This document shows positions 1 to 5,394 of a stretch of DNA of 6,160 nucleotides, in pieces. The stretch's first letter is position 1. Every line of letters starts with the position of its first letter. Position numbers and translations under genes: made by a program. The notes beneath the pieces were generated by a model that was given only the letters and a program-made list of their open reading frames with translations, made no database searches and was not told the origin of the DNA. Source of the stretch: Bacteroidota bacterium (GTDB lineage Bacteria; Bacteroidota; Bacteroidia; Chitinophagales; Chitinophagaceae); contig JAEZAY010000257.1 of the NCBI GenBank assembly GCA_023427575.1, positions 1 through 6,160 on the forward strand, read 5' to 3'.

Positions 1-321
1 AAACTGGATGGAACAAATGATCTGGAACGAATTTATATTCAACAACATCTGAATTTTTTCAGAAGCCCGAATGAAGCTTTTGTATTTGCCAGAAGAACGG
101 GCTATCCAAAATTCGGCTCCTCCTATTACGGAAGAGAAGTATTTAATGAAACCATTCCACGCCGGTTCTGGTTACTGGATCCGGGGGAGGTAAACCGCGA
201 CAATTGGATGGAAGCCATGCAAAACCAGGGTTTTACACCAAATGCTCAGGATTTGCCGGCTCTGAATTCAGAACGGATCTGGTATGATAAGCCAGCTCCT
301 GATTTTGGTGAAGGCGATTAA
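1..321 (+). CDS. SusD/RagB-family outer-membrane lipoprotein, C-terminal end (5' partial)
   Basis: Frame 1 is open from the first base to TAA at 319-321, giving the last 106 residues of a protein whose start lies outside the window. The segment carries features I associate with SusD/RagB C-termini: an early SPNEAF stretch, ARRTGYP, ETIPRRFWL, a PGEVN-x-DNW segment, QGFTPNAQD and finally LNSERIWYDKPAPDFG. SusD-like proteins are surface lipoproteins that sit over a TonB-dependent SusC-type transporter and help capture glycans or other large nutrients. A susC-like gene is therefore expected upstream; this is inferred from family knowledge and not seen here. The substrate cannot be judged from this fragment. 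No clear hairpin terminator follows the stop; 85 bp later the DUF3606 gene begins on the same strand, so read-through is possible. Confidence 0.9.
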   Translation, partial: KLDGTNDLERIYIQQHLNFFRSPNEAFVFARRTGYPKFGSSYYGREVFNETIPRRFWLLDPGEVNRDNWMEAMQNQGFTPNAQDLPALNSERIWYDKPAPDFGEGD

Positions 322-389
322 TAAAACGGGCGCCTGGCACTAAAAATCTGACAGTTTTTGCGTTACTGGCATTGTTTTTTTATTCTTTT

Positions 390-397
390 AAGGAAAG
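390..397 (+). promoter_or_regulatory. ribosome binding site deciding the DUF3606 start
   Basis: AAGGAAAG lies 8 bp before the ATG at 406. It is one of the few purine-rich Shine-Dalgarno-like sites before a gene in this window and supports the internal ATG over the upstream TTG at 358. Confidence 0.55.
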
Positions 398-405
398 TTG
401 ATATT

Positions 406-591
406 ATGCCAGACAATAAAGACATTCGAAACAGCCAGGACCGCAACCGTGTTGCGGGTGATGAAAATTATGAACTCTCCTATATCCAGGAAAAGCTCGG
501 TGTATCGCGTGAAGAAGTGGAAAGAGCGATTGAAGCAATCGGAAATAGCCGCGAGAAAATAGAAGAGTTTATAAAAAGAAACAAAAGCTAA
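406..591 (+). CDS. DUF3606 domain small protein (61 aa)
   Basis: This is a 61-residue hydrophilic protein that starts MPDNKDIRN. The order is typical of DUF3606: a charged N-terminus with a QDRNRV segment (about residues 12-17), then a YELSYIQEKLGVSREEVERA helix-turn-helix-like stretch (about 24-43) and a final AIGNSREKIEEFI helix. DUF3606 proteins are about 55-65 aa, common in Bacteroidota and Proteobacteria, and of unknown function. I chose the ATG at 406 over an upstream in-frame TTG at 358 because a purine-rich AAGGAAAG (390-397) lies about 8 bp before it, the family normally begins at this point, and the extra residues would be an unrelated hydrophobic stretch. A strong terminator begins 7 bp after the stop. 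The gene stands alone or is co-transcribed with the SusD-like gene 85 bp upstream. Confidence 0.85.
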   Translation: MPDNKDIRNSQDRNRVAGDENYELSYIQEKLGVSREEVERAIEAIGNSREKIEEFIKRNKS

Positions 592-597
592 TACCAG

Positions 598-625
598 AAA
601 GGCCTGCTTTTAGAAGCAGGCCTTT
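598..625 (+). terminator. intrinsic terminator after the DUF3606 gene
   Basis: A perfect 12-bp stem pairs 598-609 (AAAGGCCTGCTT) with 614-625, closing a TTAG tetraloop. The right arm runs into a T-tract (TTTTTATT, up to about 630). It begins 7 bp after the DUF3606 stop. On the minus strand only a short T run (TTTCT) follows the hairpin, so it should act mainly on plus-strand transcripts, although it could also help stop the convergent lipoprotein transcript that ends at 692. Confidence 0.92.
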
Positions 626-691
626 TTATTTCGGTTTTATTCTGTATCAACAGTATATTGAGCTCAGTAAAAAAAAATATTTCTGATCTTC

Positions 692-1396
692 CTAAAACTC
701 TGTTCGGGCTGTTTTTCTTGAGTTAATAGCGGAAGATTTATTCCTGGCCTGGTCGCGGCTTGATTCCAGTTTGTTCAGCAGTTCTCCGAATTTTTGCCTG
801 CTGAAAGCAGTGAAAGCGCCCGTACGTTCAAATCCCTTTAAAAAACCAGGATCGGGTGCTCCTTTATATGAACGCAGGGTTTTATAATGACCGCTGCTGT
901 GCAGAAAAACAGTACGGATCTTTCCTTTCGCTAAAGGCAGCTGTTTGAATTTTACGATCGTATAATCCCCCAGTTCCGGCTGAACTAAGAATTGCCTGTC
1001 CATTTTGCTGATCTCAGGTAAAACATCCCGACCTTTTTCATTGACGGCCGCTATCGGAAGTACCCGGCTGACCGTAAGCATAGTCTCTTCGGTAAAGTCC
1101 ATTGCTGCATAATCCAGTTCCCAGAACATATGACCTGTGGATAATTTTATTTCTACCTGATCTCCTTCCGGAAGATCCATAGCAACAATCATCTTTCGCG
1201 GCAGTATGGGGCCCACGGGTTGAACTTTTTTCACTTCTTTCCATCCGGTATCTGTTTTAATGGAAATACTCAGTGGAATCTGCTGTTCTTCCGACCATTT
1301 CAAAAGTTCAGCCGCAGGCTTTTTCTCCTGTTGCGCAACCCATTTGGGATAATAAGATCCGAAGCCTTTCGAGAATTCATCATAGAGATAATTCAC
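692..1396 (-). CDS. C-terminal part of the same lipoprotein, in the -1 frame (234 aa as a separate ORF)
   Basis: Read alone, this frame would start at GTG 1396-1394, overlapping the upstream stop, but no ribosome-binding-like sequence precedes it. The frame stays open upstream to TAA at 1456-1454. The upstream codons read GKLVFSAKTSSWVNYLYDEF, which looks like genuine protein running into the ORF and suggests that GTG is not a true start. The body contains a KWVAQQEKKPAAELLKW helix region (about residues 18-34), PLSISIKTDTGWKEV, a glycine/proline turn (VGPILPRKM), RMS-like beta-rich segments, HMFWELDYAAMDF (about 89-101) and FLHSSGHYKTLRSYKG (about 164-179). I remember equivalent segments as the C-terminal half of full-length Bacteroidota lipoproteins of this type. 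Function is unknown. It has no signal peptide of its own, so as a separate product it would stay in the cytoplasm, another argument for a single original gene. The tail (last 25 residues) is rich in R, K and S. Confidence 0.7.
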   Translation of the reverse strand: MNYLYDEFSKGFGSYYPKWVAQQEKKPAAELLKWSEEQQIPLSISIKTDTGWKEVKKVQPVGPILPRKMIVAMDLPEGDQVEIKLSTGHMFWELDYAAMDFTEETMLTVSRVLPIAAVNEKGRDVLPEISKMDRQFLVQPELGDYTIVKFKQLPLAKGKIRTVFLHSSGHYKTLRSYKGAPDPGFLKGFERTGAFTAFSRQKFGELLNKLESSRDQARNKSSAINSRKTARTEF

Positions 1397-2430
1397 CCAG
1401 GATGAAGTCTTCGCGCTAAAAACCAGTTTTCCTTTATTGCAGCCCGGTTCTTTTTAAAACTCATGTGGAGATCTTCGGAAGAATTACCGTTTTGCATATC
1501 ATTAAACAGGCAACTGCTATTGTCTTCCGTTAGTATAAGACTACGAACATCTTTGCGGGAATTTAAATTTGCGGTAGAAGGCTGAATAAGACGGGATGTA
1601 TTGTAAAGATTTCCCTCCGGATCGATCCCCACCTCAAGCTCTCTTTCATGATCAACAACCATTAAGGCCGCAAAATCCGTATGCTGAATTTCTTTTAGTT
1701 CATTACTGATTTTTACCTCATACATGTTATCCACCGGCGAGATCCCCAGGGGTAAAAAATCTTCGCGCTGAAGGGATGGATAAATAGCGGCACTGTAAAT
1801 TTCTCCTTTTAATACAAAGCGCTTCCCATCAAAAACACTGATATAAGGACAAGAAGATACCGGAGGAGGTGGAGGAGGTTCCGGTTCATTACTAACGGCA
1901 GCAAGGATAGCTATAACCAAACCAGCCCCGAGCACAATGCCCACCGTACCCCACACAAAGCTGTTTGTGGTTCTTTTTTTGTCAAACTCAATAACTTCAA
2001 TTTTCTCAATACTGGCTAATGAAAGAACATTCTCTGCGTTTATAACAATACTTCCGGTATCGGACGTAAACAGGTGCACCTCAGTAAGAACAACATCCTG
2101 GCCGAGTCTTTTAACGTAATTGAATTTTTTTGGCTTTTTTAGATTAACATATAACTCATGTTGGGAAGAAACCGGTTTAACGGTAGCGCTCAGTGTCATT
2201 TTTTCCGCATCAAGTACAATATTTGAAAGATTATAACTAACCGAATCTTTTCGAAGAATAAAGTAACGATTCTCTTCACTCAATTTTTTTAATGAGCTTT
2301 GTTTTATTTCTAGCGAAGGAGTTTCCATTACAACCGGTTTATAAAACCGCTGACAACCAAAAAACAGGTTTATGCAGGAAACCAATAGCAGGAAAGCCAC
2401 AGCTTTCCGTTGGAAAGCGCTTAGTTTCAT
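1393..2430 (-). CDS. uncharacterised lipoprotein, N-terminal part of a frameshifted gene (345 aa)
   Basis: The protein begins with a basic, hydrophobic signal segment (residues 1-25) ending INLFFGC, a relaxed lipobox with Cys26 as the likely lipidated residue. Residues about 40-150 form a soluble region. A hydrophobic segment follows (about 157-179, rich in G, V, I, L and A), then a run of six prolines (185-190). After that comes a C-P-Y-x-S-V-F-D-G motif (194-202) and a GEIYSAAIYPSLQREDFLPL segment (209-228). From memory, this CP-x(n)-DG plus conserved GE/LER-D arrangement occurs in long uncharacterised Bacteroidota lipoproteins. Those proteins continue well past residue 330, whereas this frame ends at TGA 1395-1393 after an atypical tail (WFLARRLHPG). 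The next frame overlaps by 4 bp and supplies the missing C-terminus, so this is probably one broken gene. Function is unknown; inner-leaflet outer-membrane or periplasmic anchoring is inferred. No clear SD or promoter is visible before the ATG. Confidence 0.75.
   Translation of the reverse strand: MKLSAFQRKAVAFLLLVSCINLFFGCQRFYKPVVMETPSLEIKQSSLKKLSEENRYFILRKDSVSYNLSNIVLDAEKMTLSATVKPVSSQHELYVNLKKPKKFNYVKRLGQDVVLTEVHLFTSDTGSIVINAENVLSLASIEKIEVIEFDKKRTTNSFVWGTVGIVLGAGLVIAILAAVSNEPEPPPPPPVSSCPYISVFDGKRFVLKGEIYSAAIYPSLQREDFLPLGISPVDNMYEVKISNELKEIQHTDFAALMVVDHERELEVGIDPEGNLYNTSRLIQPSTANLNSRKDVRSLILTEDNSSCLFNDMQNGNSSEDLHMSFKKNRAAIKENWFLARRLHPG
1427..1457 (-). other. inferred frameshift position in the lipoprotein gene
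   Basis: The two frames differ by -1 in the direction of translation. The shift must lie downstream of the TAA at 1456-1454 that closes the second frame, and upstream of the codons for KLVFSAK (about 1432-1412). Joining the frames here gives ...SFKKNRAAIK-GKLVFSAK..., a smooth sequence. The interval holds A-rich runs on the coding strand (five A at 1455-1451, four A at 1430-1427), where losing one base would give exactly this shift. I see no canonical X-XXY-YYZ slippery heptamer in the zero frame, so mutation or a sequencing/assembly indel is likelier than programmed frameshifting. Confidence 0.6.
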
Positions 2431-2633
2431 AAAAGGGAATTAAGTGGAGAGATTAGAATGGCTTTATTAAATTAGAGACAATAAAGCACAAATCATAGTG
2501 TTGAGGAAATTATTTTAAGGAAAAACGTTTTAATACCCGGGCTGCCATTGTAATGTTGCTATTTAACAAACATTGGTGTTCGGTTAATAATTTCAATTTA
2601 CCTGAAACTTTTATCAACAGTGGATTACGAGCA

Positions 2634-2680
2634 GTCATTGTAAATGACCCCTTCCACTTTTTTTTAGAAAAAAAGTGGAG
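2634..2680. repeat. two adjacent inverted repeats (hairpins)
   Basis: The first is a perfect 6-bp inverted repeat, GTCATT (2634-2639) and AATGAC (2643-2648), with a 3-base spacer. The second, starting 4 bp later, pairs TCCAC plus seven T (2653-2664) with seven A plus GTGGA (2668-2679): 12 bp around a 3-base spacer. The second hairpin is followed by GCAAAAAAATC on the plus strand and has no T-tract on either outer side, so it is not a normal terminator. It lies only 25 bp before the 7-bp tandem array and may belong to the same dispersed element. Confidence 0.6.
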
Positions 2681-2704
2681 CAAAAAAATCGGGCCGGATT
2701 TTCC

Positions 2705-2816
2705 GAGTCTGGAGTCTGGAGTCGGGAGTCTCCACGCCGTCCGTTTTGAATTTGCACATTAGCACATTAGCACATTAGCACATTATCACTGCCGTTCGTT
2801 TCAATTTTCTTAACGG
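2705..2816 (+). repeat. composite intergenic tandem-repeat element, copy 1
   Basis: The element has two parts. Part one (2705-2733) is four 7-bp units, GAGTCTG, GAGTCTG, GAGTCGG, GAGTCTC, plus a C. Part two, after 2 bp, starts with GCCGTCCGTTTTGAATTT (2736-2753). It continues with four 8-bp units of the form (T/A)GCACATT (2753-2784) and then a second, imperfect copy of the flank, GCCGTTCGTTTCAATTTT (2791-2808), ending CTTAACGG. The two flanks match at about 14 of 18 positions in direct orientation. The same architecture recurs at 5995-6160. The element lies in non-coding DNA and carries no gene. Plus strand is given only to show that both copies read the same way. Confidence 0.85.
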
Positions 2817-2941
2817 ATTTCTTCCGAGGCCCAGCGAAGAAATTACCCGGACAATACTGATTCAACAAACGTCAAATGTTTTCGGTTATCCTCGATCAAA
2901 ACTTTGTACCGGTGTGCAGGTTCTTACACAGCAATATGTAA

Positions 2942-2965
2942 ATACAGCAGGCAGATCTGCTGTAT
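2942..2965. repeat. perfect 9-bp inverted repeat downstream of the dehydrogenase gene
   Basis: ATACAGCAG (2942-2950) and CTGCTGTAT (2957-2965) pair perfectly around a 6-base spacer. An overlapping palindrome, GCAGATCTGC, lies at 2951-2960. The site is about 140 bp beyond the dehydrogenase stop codon on the minus strand. In that direction only TTTAC follows the stem, so termination would be weak. It could equally be a protein-binding palindrome. Confidence 0.45.
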
Positions 2966-3104
2966 GCATTCAAGCCCCAGGACCCTCTTACGCAAGGGCA
3001 AAATCCTGTTATCTTAACATTACTATCAAAGGGTTGTTCTTACAGACAGAAATACAGTGATATCTTTTCCAGAACAAGCTTTTATTGGTACTATAAGCAC
3101 GCTT

Positions 3105-4271
3105 TTATGGAATCATTACAACTTTTACACAATCTTCTTCTTTTTGTTTGAAGATTTTATACCCGTGCGCCACTTCTGATAAGGGCAGGCGGTGGGTTAT
3201 AATATCATCCAGTTTTACTTTTCCTTCCTGTACAAATTGAAGAAGTGTGTCGATATGTTTATGCGCAGGGGCCTGGCCGCCTTTTAAGGTAATCCCTTTA
3301 TCAAAAAACTGTCCAACGGGAAAATTATCATAATGCGTCGGATACACGCCAAGAACAGAAACGATTCCGCCTCTTCTTACCGCACTCATACAGGCTTCTA
3401 AAACTTTCGGGGAACCTTTTTCCAGATTGATCACAGCTTTTGCCCGGTCTATCAGCGAACGGTCAGGTTCAAAGCCAACCGCTTCCACACAAACATCGGC
3501 GCCTCTGCCATTGGTCATTGCCCTGATCTGTTCCACCACTTCTTTCGCACCGCCATTATCCCAAACGATGGTTTCGCAGTTGGCCGTTTGCTTTGCTTTA
3601 TCCAAACGGTATTGTAAAGTGTCGATAATAACCACGCGGGCGGCTCCCCGCAACCAGGCACTTTTTGCTGCCATAATCCCAACTGGTCCTGATCCGAATA
3701 TAGCTACCGATTCACCTCCTTTTACTCCTGCCCAGTCAATCCCGGTATAACCCGTAGGAAAAATATCCGTAAGAAATAAGACCTGCTCATCGCTGAGATT
3801 ATCGGGTACTTTCCGGGGTCCAAAATCGGCATAGGGAACGCGCACATATTCAGCCTGGCCTCCGTCGTAGCCGCCATAGAGATCTGTGTAGCCAAACAAA
3901 GCTCCGCCTTTTTCAGTCAGCAATCCACCTTCCGGTCCATAATGTTCGGGATTAGAATTTTCACAATGCCCCGGCAAATGCTGGGAGCAAAAAAAACATT
4001 GACCACATGCAATGGGAAAAGGCACAACTACCCGGTCGCCTTTCTGCAGGTTTTTAACTCCTGAACCCAATTCTTCCACGATGCCCATGAATTCGTGTCC
4101 AAGAGTCATGGGCCGCGGTTGAGGAATACCCCCTGAATAAATATGTAAATCAGAACCGCAGATAGCCGTGGCCGTTACTTTCAGAATTATGTCGCGCTCA
4201 TTCTCCAATCGGGGATCATCTACGGTATCTAGGGAAACTTTACCGGGTCCGTGAATTCTTGCTGCTTTCAT
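3105..4271 (-). CDS. zinc-dependent alcohol dehydrogenase, formaldehyde dehydrogenase-like (388 aa)
   Basis: This is a full-length medium-chain dehydrogenase/reductase of the Tdh/COG1063 type. The GroES-like catalytic domain comes first: catalytic-zinc Cys38 (ICGSD), His59-Glu60 (LGHE) and Asp169 (TDIFPTGY), with structural-zinc cysteines Cys89, Cys92, Cys95 and Cys103. The NAD-binding fold has GSGPVG at 193-198 and an acidic Asp217 ending the second strand, which favours NAD over NADP. The long insert around residues 104-155 (HCENSNP, LFGYTDLYGGYDGGQAEY, VPYADFGP) is typical of glutathione-independent formaldehyde dehydrogenase-like members. The likely reaction is NAD-linked oxidation of an alcohol or aldehyde in the cytoplasm; the true substrate cannot be read from sequence. 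All metal ligands are present, so it should be active. The ATG at 4271 gives the family's usual N-terminus (MKAARIHGPG); an A/T-rich leader rather than an SD precedes it. It is a single gene, divergent from the PepSY-like gene. Confidence 0.93.
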   Translation of the reverse strand: MKAARIHGPGKVSLDTVDDPRLENERDIILKVTATAICGSDLHIYSGGIPQPRPMTLGHEFMGIVEELGSGVKNLQKGDRVVVPFPIACGQCFFCSQHLPGHCENSNPEHYGPEGGLLTEKGGALFGYTDLYGGYDGGQAEYVRVPYADFGPRKVPDNLSDEQVLFLTDIFPTGYTGIDWAGVKGGESVAIFGSGPVGIMAAKSAWLRGAARVVIIDTLQYRLDKAKQTANCETIVWDNGGAKEVVEQIRAMTNGRGADVCVEAVGFEPDRSLIDRAKAVINLEKGSPKVLEACMSAVRRGGIVSVLGVYPTHYDNFPVGQFFDKGITLKGGQAPAHKHIDTLLQFVQEGKVKLDDIITHRLPLSEVAHGYKIFKQKEEDCVKVVMIP

Positions 4272-4432
4272 TTTTTATCGGTTTAATAAGTAAAGAAAAG
4301 GGCAGGAGAATCATATCAATAAAATATCATACCTGCGTTTAATACCCAATACCATCTAATCCAAAAACATCCAAAACCAGGGAAATCCAGAATCGTATTC
4401 TGAAATCTTCCGGCTGAGCCACCAGTCTGCCA

Positions 4433-4451
4433 AGGGGGTGATTTTCCCCCT
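4433..4451. repeat. G5/C5 hairpin in the divergent spacer
   Basis: AGGGGG (4433-4438) and CCCCCT (4446-4451) pair perfectly around a 7-base loop (TGATTTT). The stem is very GC-rich for this AT-rich spacer. No T-tract follows on either strand, so it is not a standard terminator. An RNA leader structure or DNA-binding palindrome is possible. Confidence 0.45.
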
Positions 4452-4495
4452 GTATTATCCTGTAATCTCCCCTGTTTAACGCCTGTTCACGATTG

Positions 4496-4503
4496 TATGT
4501 TTG
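4496..4503 (+). promoter_or_regulatory. candidate Bacteroidota -7 promoter box (TATGTTTG)
   Basis: TATGTTTG fits the Bacteroidota sigma-factor -7 consensus TAnnTTTG exactly. A weak TGTTT (4473-4477) lies 18 bp upstream, where a -33 TTG element is expected. It could drive the PepSY-like gene through a leader of roughly 230 nt. A few such 8-mers are expected by chance in a window this size, so confidence is low. Confidence 0.25.
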
Positions 4504-4737
4504 TTGAAGCAATTGATTATTCACTCTCTAAAACAACCGGTCATGAAACCTCTGTCAATGCTGAACGTTTTTGTACCCATTCCAAAATTCACCTGTGGCG
4601 CCGCATCATTTTCAATGGAGGTAAACCAACAGATAATGTGGTGCCGGCAATTAGCCGATAACAGCTGGTTTACTATGATCCTGAACTAAGAAACAATCCG
4701 GTAACTAACCTTTCCTAAACCATAAAAATTAATTAAA

Positions 4738-5286
4738 ATGAAACAGAGAATTTTTTTAACCGCCGCTGCAATTCTTGCATTGTCAGCTACTTCACCTGCC
4801 TTCAGTCAGTATGCAAAAAACAAACAGGCAGATCAGCAAAAATTATTACAAACATCCAGGTTATTCGTTCATTCAGCGGAAACAGATGCGGCGGTTCTTG
4901 CCAGTTTAAAAACGGCAAATCTTAAAATGCATAAAGATTTTACAAAACATTTCAGGGATGCTACCAATATTTCCTTTCGCAAATCAGGCGATTATACGAT
5001 CATCAACTGCACCGATAACGATGTAAAAACCCGGGTTTCCTACGATCGCAAGGGCAGATGGACCAATACCCTGAAAACACTTTCCGTTAAAGAAATCCCA
5101 TACTATATATCCCGTATCGTGCAAAACTCCTATCCTGAATATGAAATCAAACGTGGATTTGAAGTTTCAGTTGGCAATGCCACTGCGCACCTGGTGCATA
5201 TTGAAAACCCCTGGAGATTCAAATGCATTCGCATCATCGACGGAATGGTTGATGTATATAAAGAATACACAAAATCAAACCCCTGA
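4738..5286 (+). CDS. secreted PepSY-like (DUF2874-type) protein, 182 aa
   Basis: The start is a clear Sec signal peptide: MKQR, then a hydrophobic core IFLTAAAILALSA, with probable cleavage after AFS near residue 23. After a linker rich in Q and K (about 24-60), residues 66-178 fit the beta-lactamase-inhibitor-like PepSY-like fold common in Bacteroidota. They read KDFTKHFRDATNISF with the typical FxxxFxxAxxxxF spacing, then SGDYTIINC, TRVSYDRKGRWTNTLKTL (the YDxKGxW signature), EIPYYISRIVQNSYPEYEI, and closing strands ending RIIDGMVDVYKEY. Such proteins are periplasmic or exported and mostly of unknown role; a ligand- or protease-modulating function is only suggested by the fold. The ATG at 4738 is preceded by the A/T-rich AATTAATTAAA typical of Bacteroidota starts. 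A strong terminator follows 44 bp after the stop, so this is a monocistronic gene. Confidence 0.85.
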   Translation: MKQRIFLTAAAILALSATSPAFSQYAKNKQADQQKLLQTSRLFVHSAETDAAVLASLKTANLKMHKDFTKHFRDATNISFRKSGDYTIINCTDNDVKTRVSYDRKGRWTNTLKTLSVKEIPYYISRIVQNSYPEYEIKRGFEVSVGNATAHLVHIENPWRFKCIRIIDGMVDVYKEYTKSNP

Positions 5287-5330
5287 CCGCACCTCTCGCT
5301 TATCCCTTCCATTTACCTCTGAATCCACTC

Positions 5331-5358
5331 AGCCATCCAGAAATGGATGGCTTTTTTT
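5331..5358 (+). terminator. intrinsic terminator after the PepSY-like gene
   Basis: AGCCATCCA (5331-5339) pairs perfectly with TGGATGGCT (5344-5352) around a GAAA tetraloop, followed at once by a run of seven T (5352-5358). It lies 44 bp after the stop codon at 5286. It separates the PepSY-like gene from the ORF that follows. Confidence 0.92.
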
Positions 5359-5394
5359 GGCCCTAATCATCCTGAATATTTAAATACCTGCTAT

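Larger units (their letters stand above)
2431..3104. other. 674-bp intergenic region with hairpins and composite repeat
   Basis: This region lies between the start of the lipoprotein gene and the end of the dehydrogenase gene, both on the minus strand. It holds the lipoprotein leader (about 2431-2530, A/T-rich, no confident -33/-7 promoter found), two adjacent hairpins (2634-2680), a two-part tandem-repeat element (2705-2816) and an isolated inverted repeat (2942-2965). Between 2779 and 3060 one plus-strand frame is open for 93 codons but has no ATG and no recognisable product. I see no supported gene here. Confidence 0.7.
4272..4737. other. 466-bp divergent intergenic region
   Basis: This spacer separates the dehydrogenase start (minus) from the PepSY-like start (plus) and should carry both promoters. 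It contains a G5/C5 hairpin (4433-4451) and one match to the Bacteroidota -7 consensus (4496-4503). A 54-codon plus-strand ORF (ATG 4497 to TAA 4661) encodes a protein with no family I recognise. In the same frame, after that stop, a further 18 codons (containing VYYDPELRNNP) run to 4716. This could be the remains of a decayed gene, but the evidence is too thin to call it one. Confidence 0.55.

Noticed and set aside
1451..1459. possible programmed -1 frameshift site at the T4/A5 run
   Set aside because: In the zero frame it reads TTT AAA AAG, which does not match the X-XXY-YYZ heptamer, and no convincing stimulatory stem was seen just downstream. Simple indel preferred.
2553..2762. 69-codon plus-strand ORF
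   Set aside because: It runs through the hairpins and both repeat arrays, has no RBS, and its sequence is dictated by repeats. No family resemblance.
2753..2784. CRISPR-like array
   Set aside because: The units are 8 bp and directly abutting with no unique spacers, so this is a short tandem repeat.
2779..3060. 93-codon open plus-strand frame without ATG
   Set aside because: It starts inside the octamer array, has no ATG, only one late GTG, and the translation shows no recognisable motifs; probably chance, though a remnant cannot be excluded.
3427..3750. 107-codon plus-strand ORF opposite the dehydrogenase gene
   Set aside because: It is fully antisense to a conserved dehydrogenase coding region; shadow frame.
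4339..4524. 61-codon minus-strand ORF starting with GTG
   Set aside because: No RBS and no recognisable family, and it overlaps an equally open plus-strand frame. No reason to prefer it as a gene.
4497..4661. 54-codon plus-strand ORF (ATG 4497)
   Set aside because: The ATG lies inside the candidate -7 promoter box, there is no SD-like site, and I recognise no family. Described only as a possible remnant within the intergenic entry.
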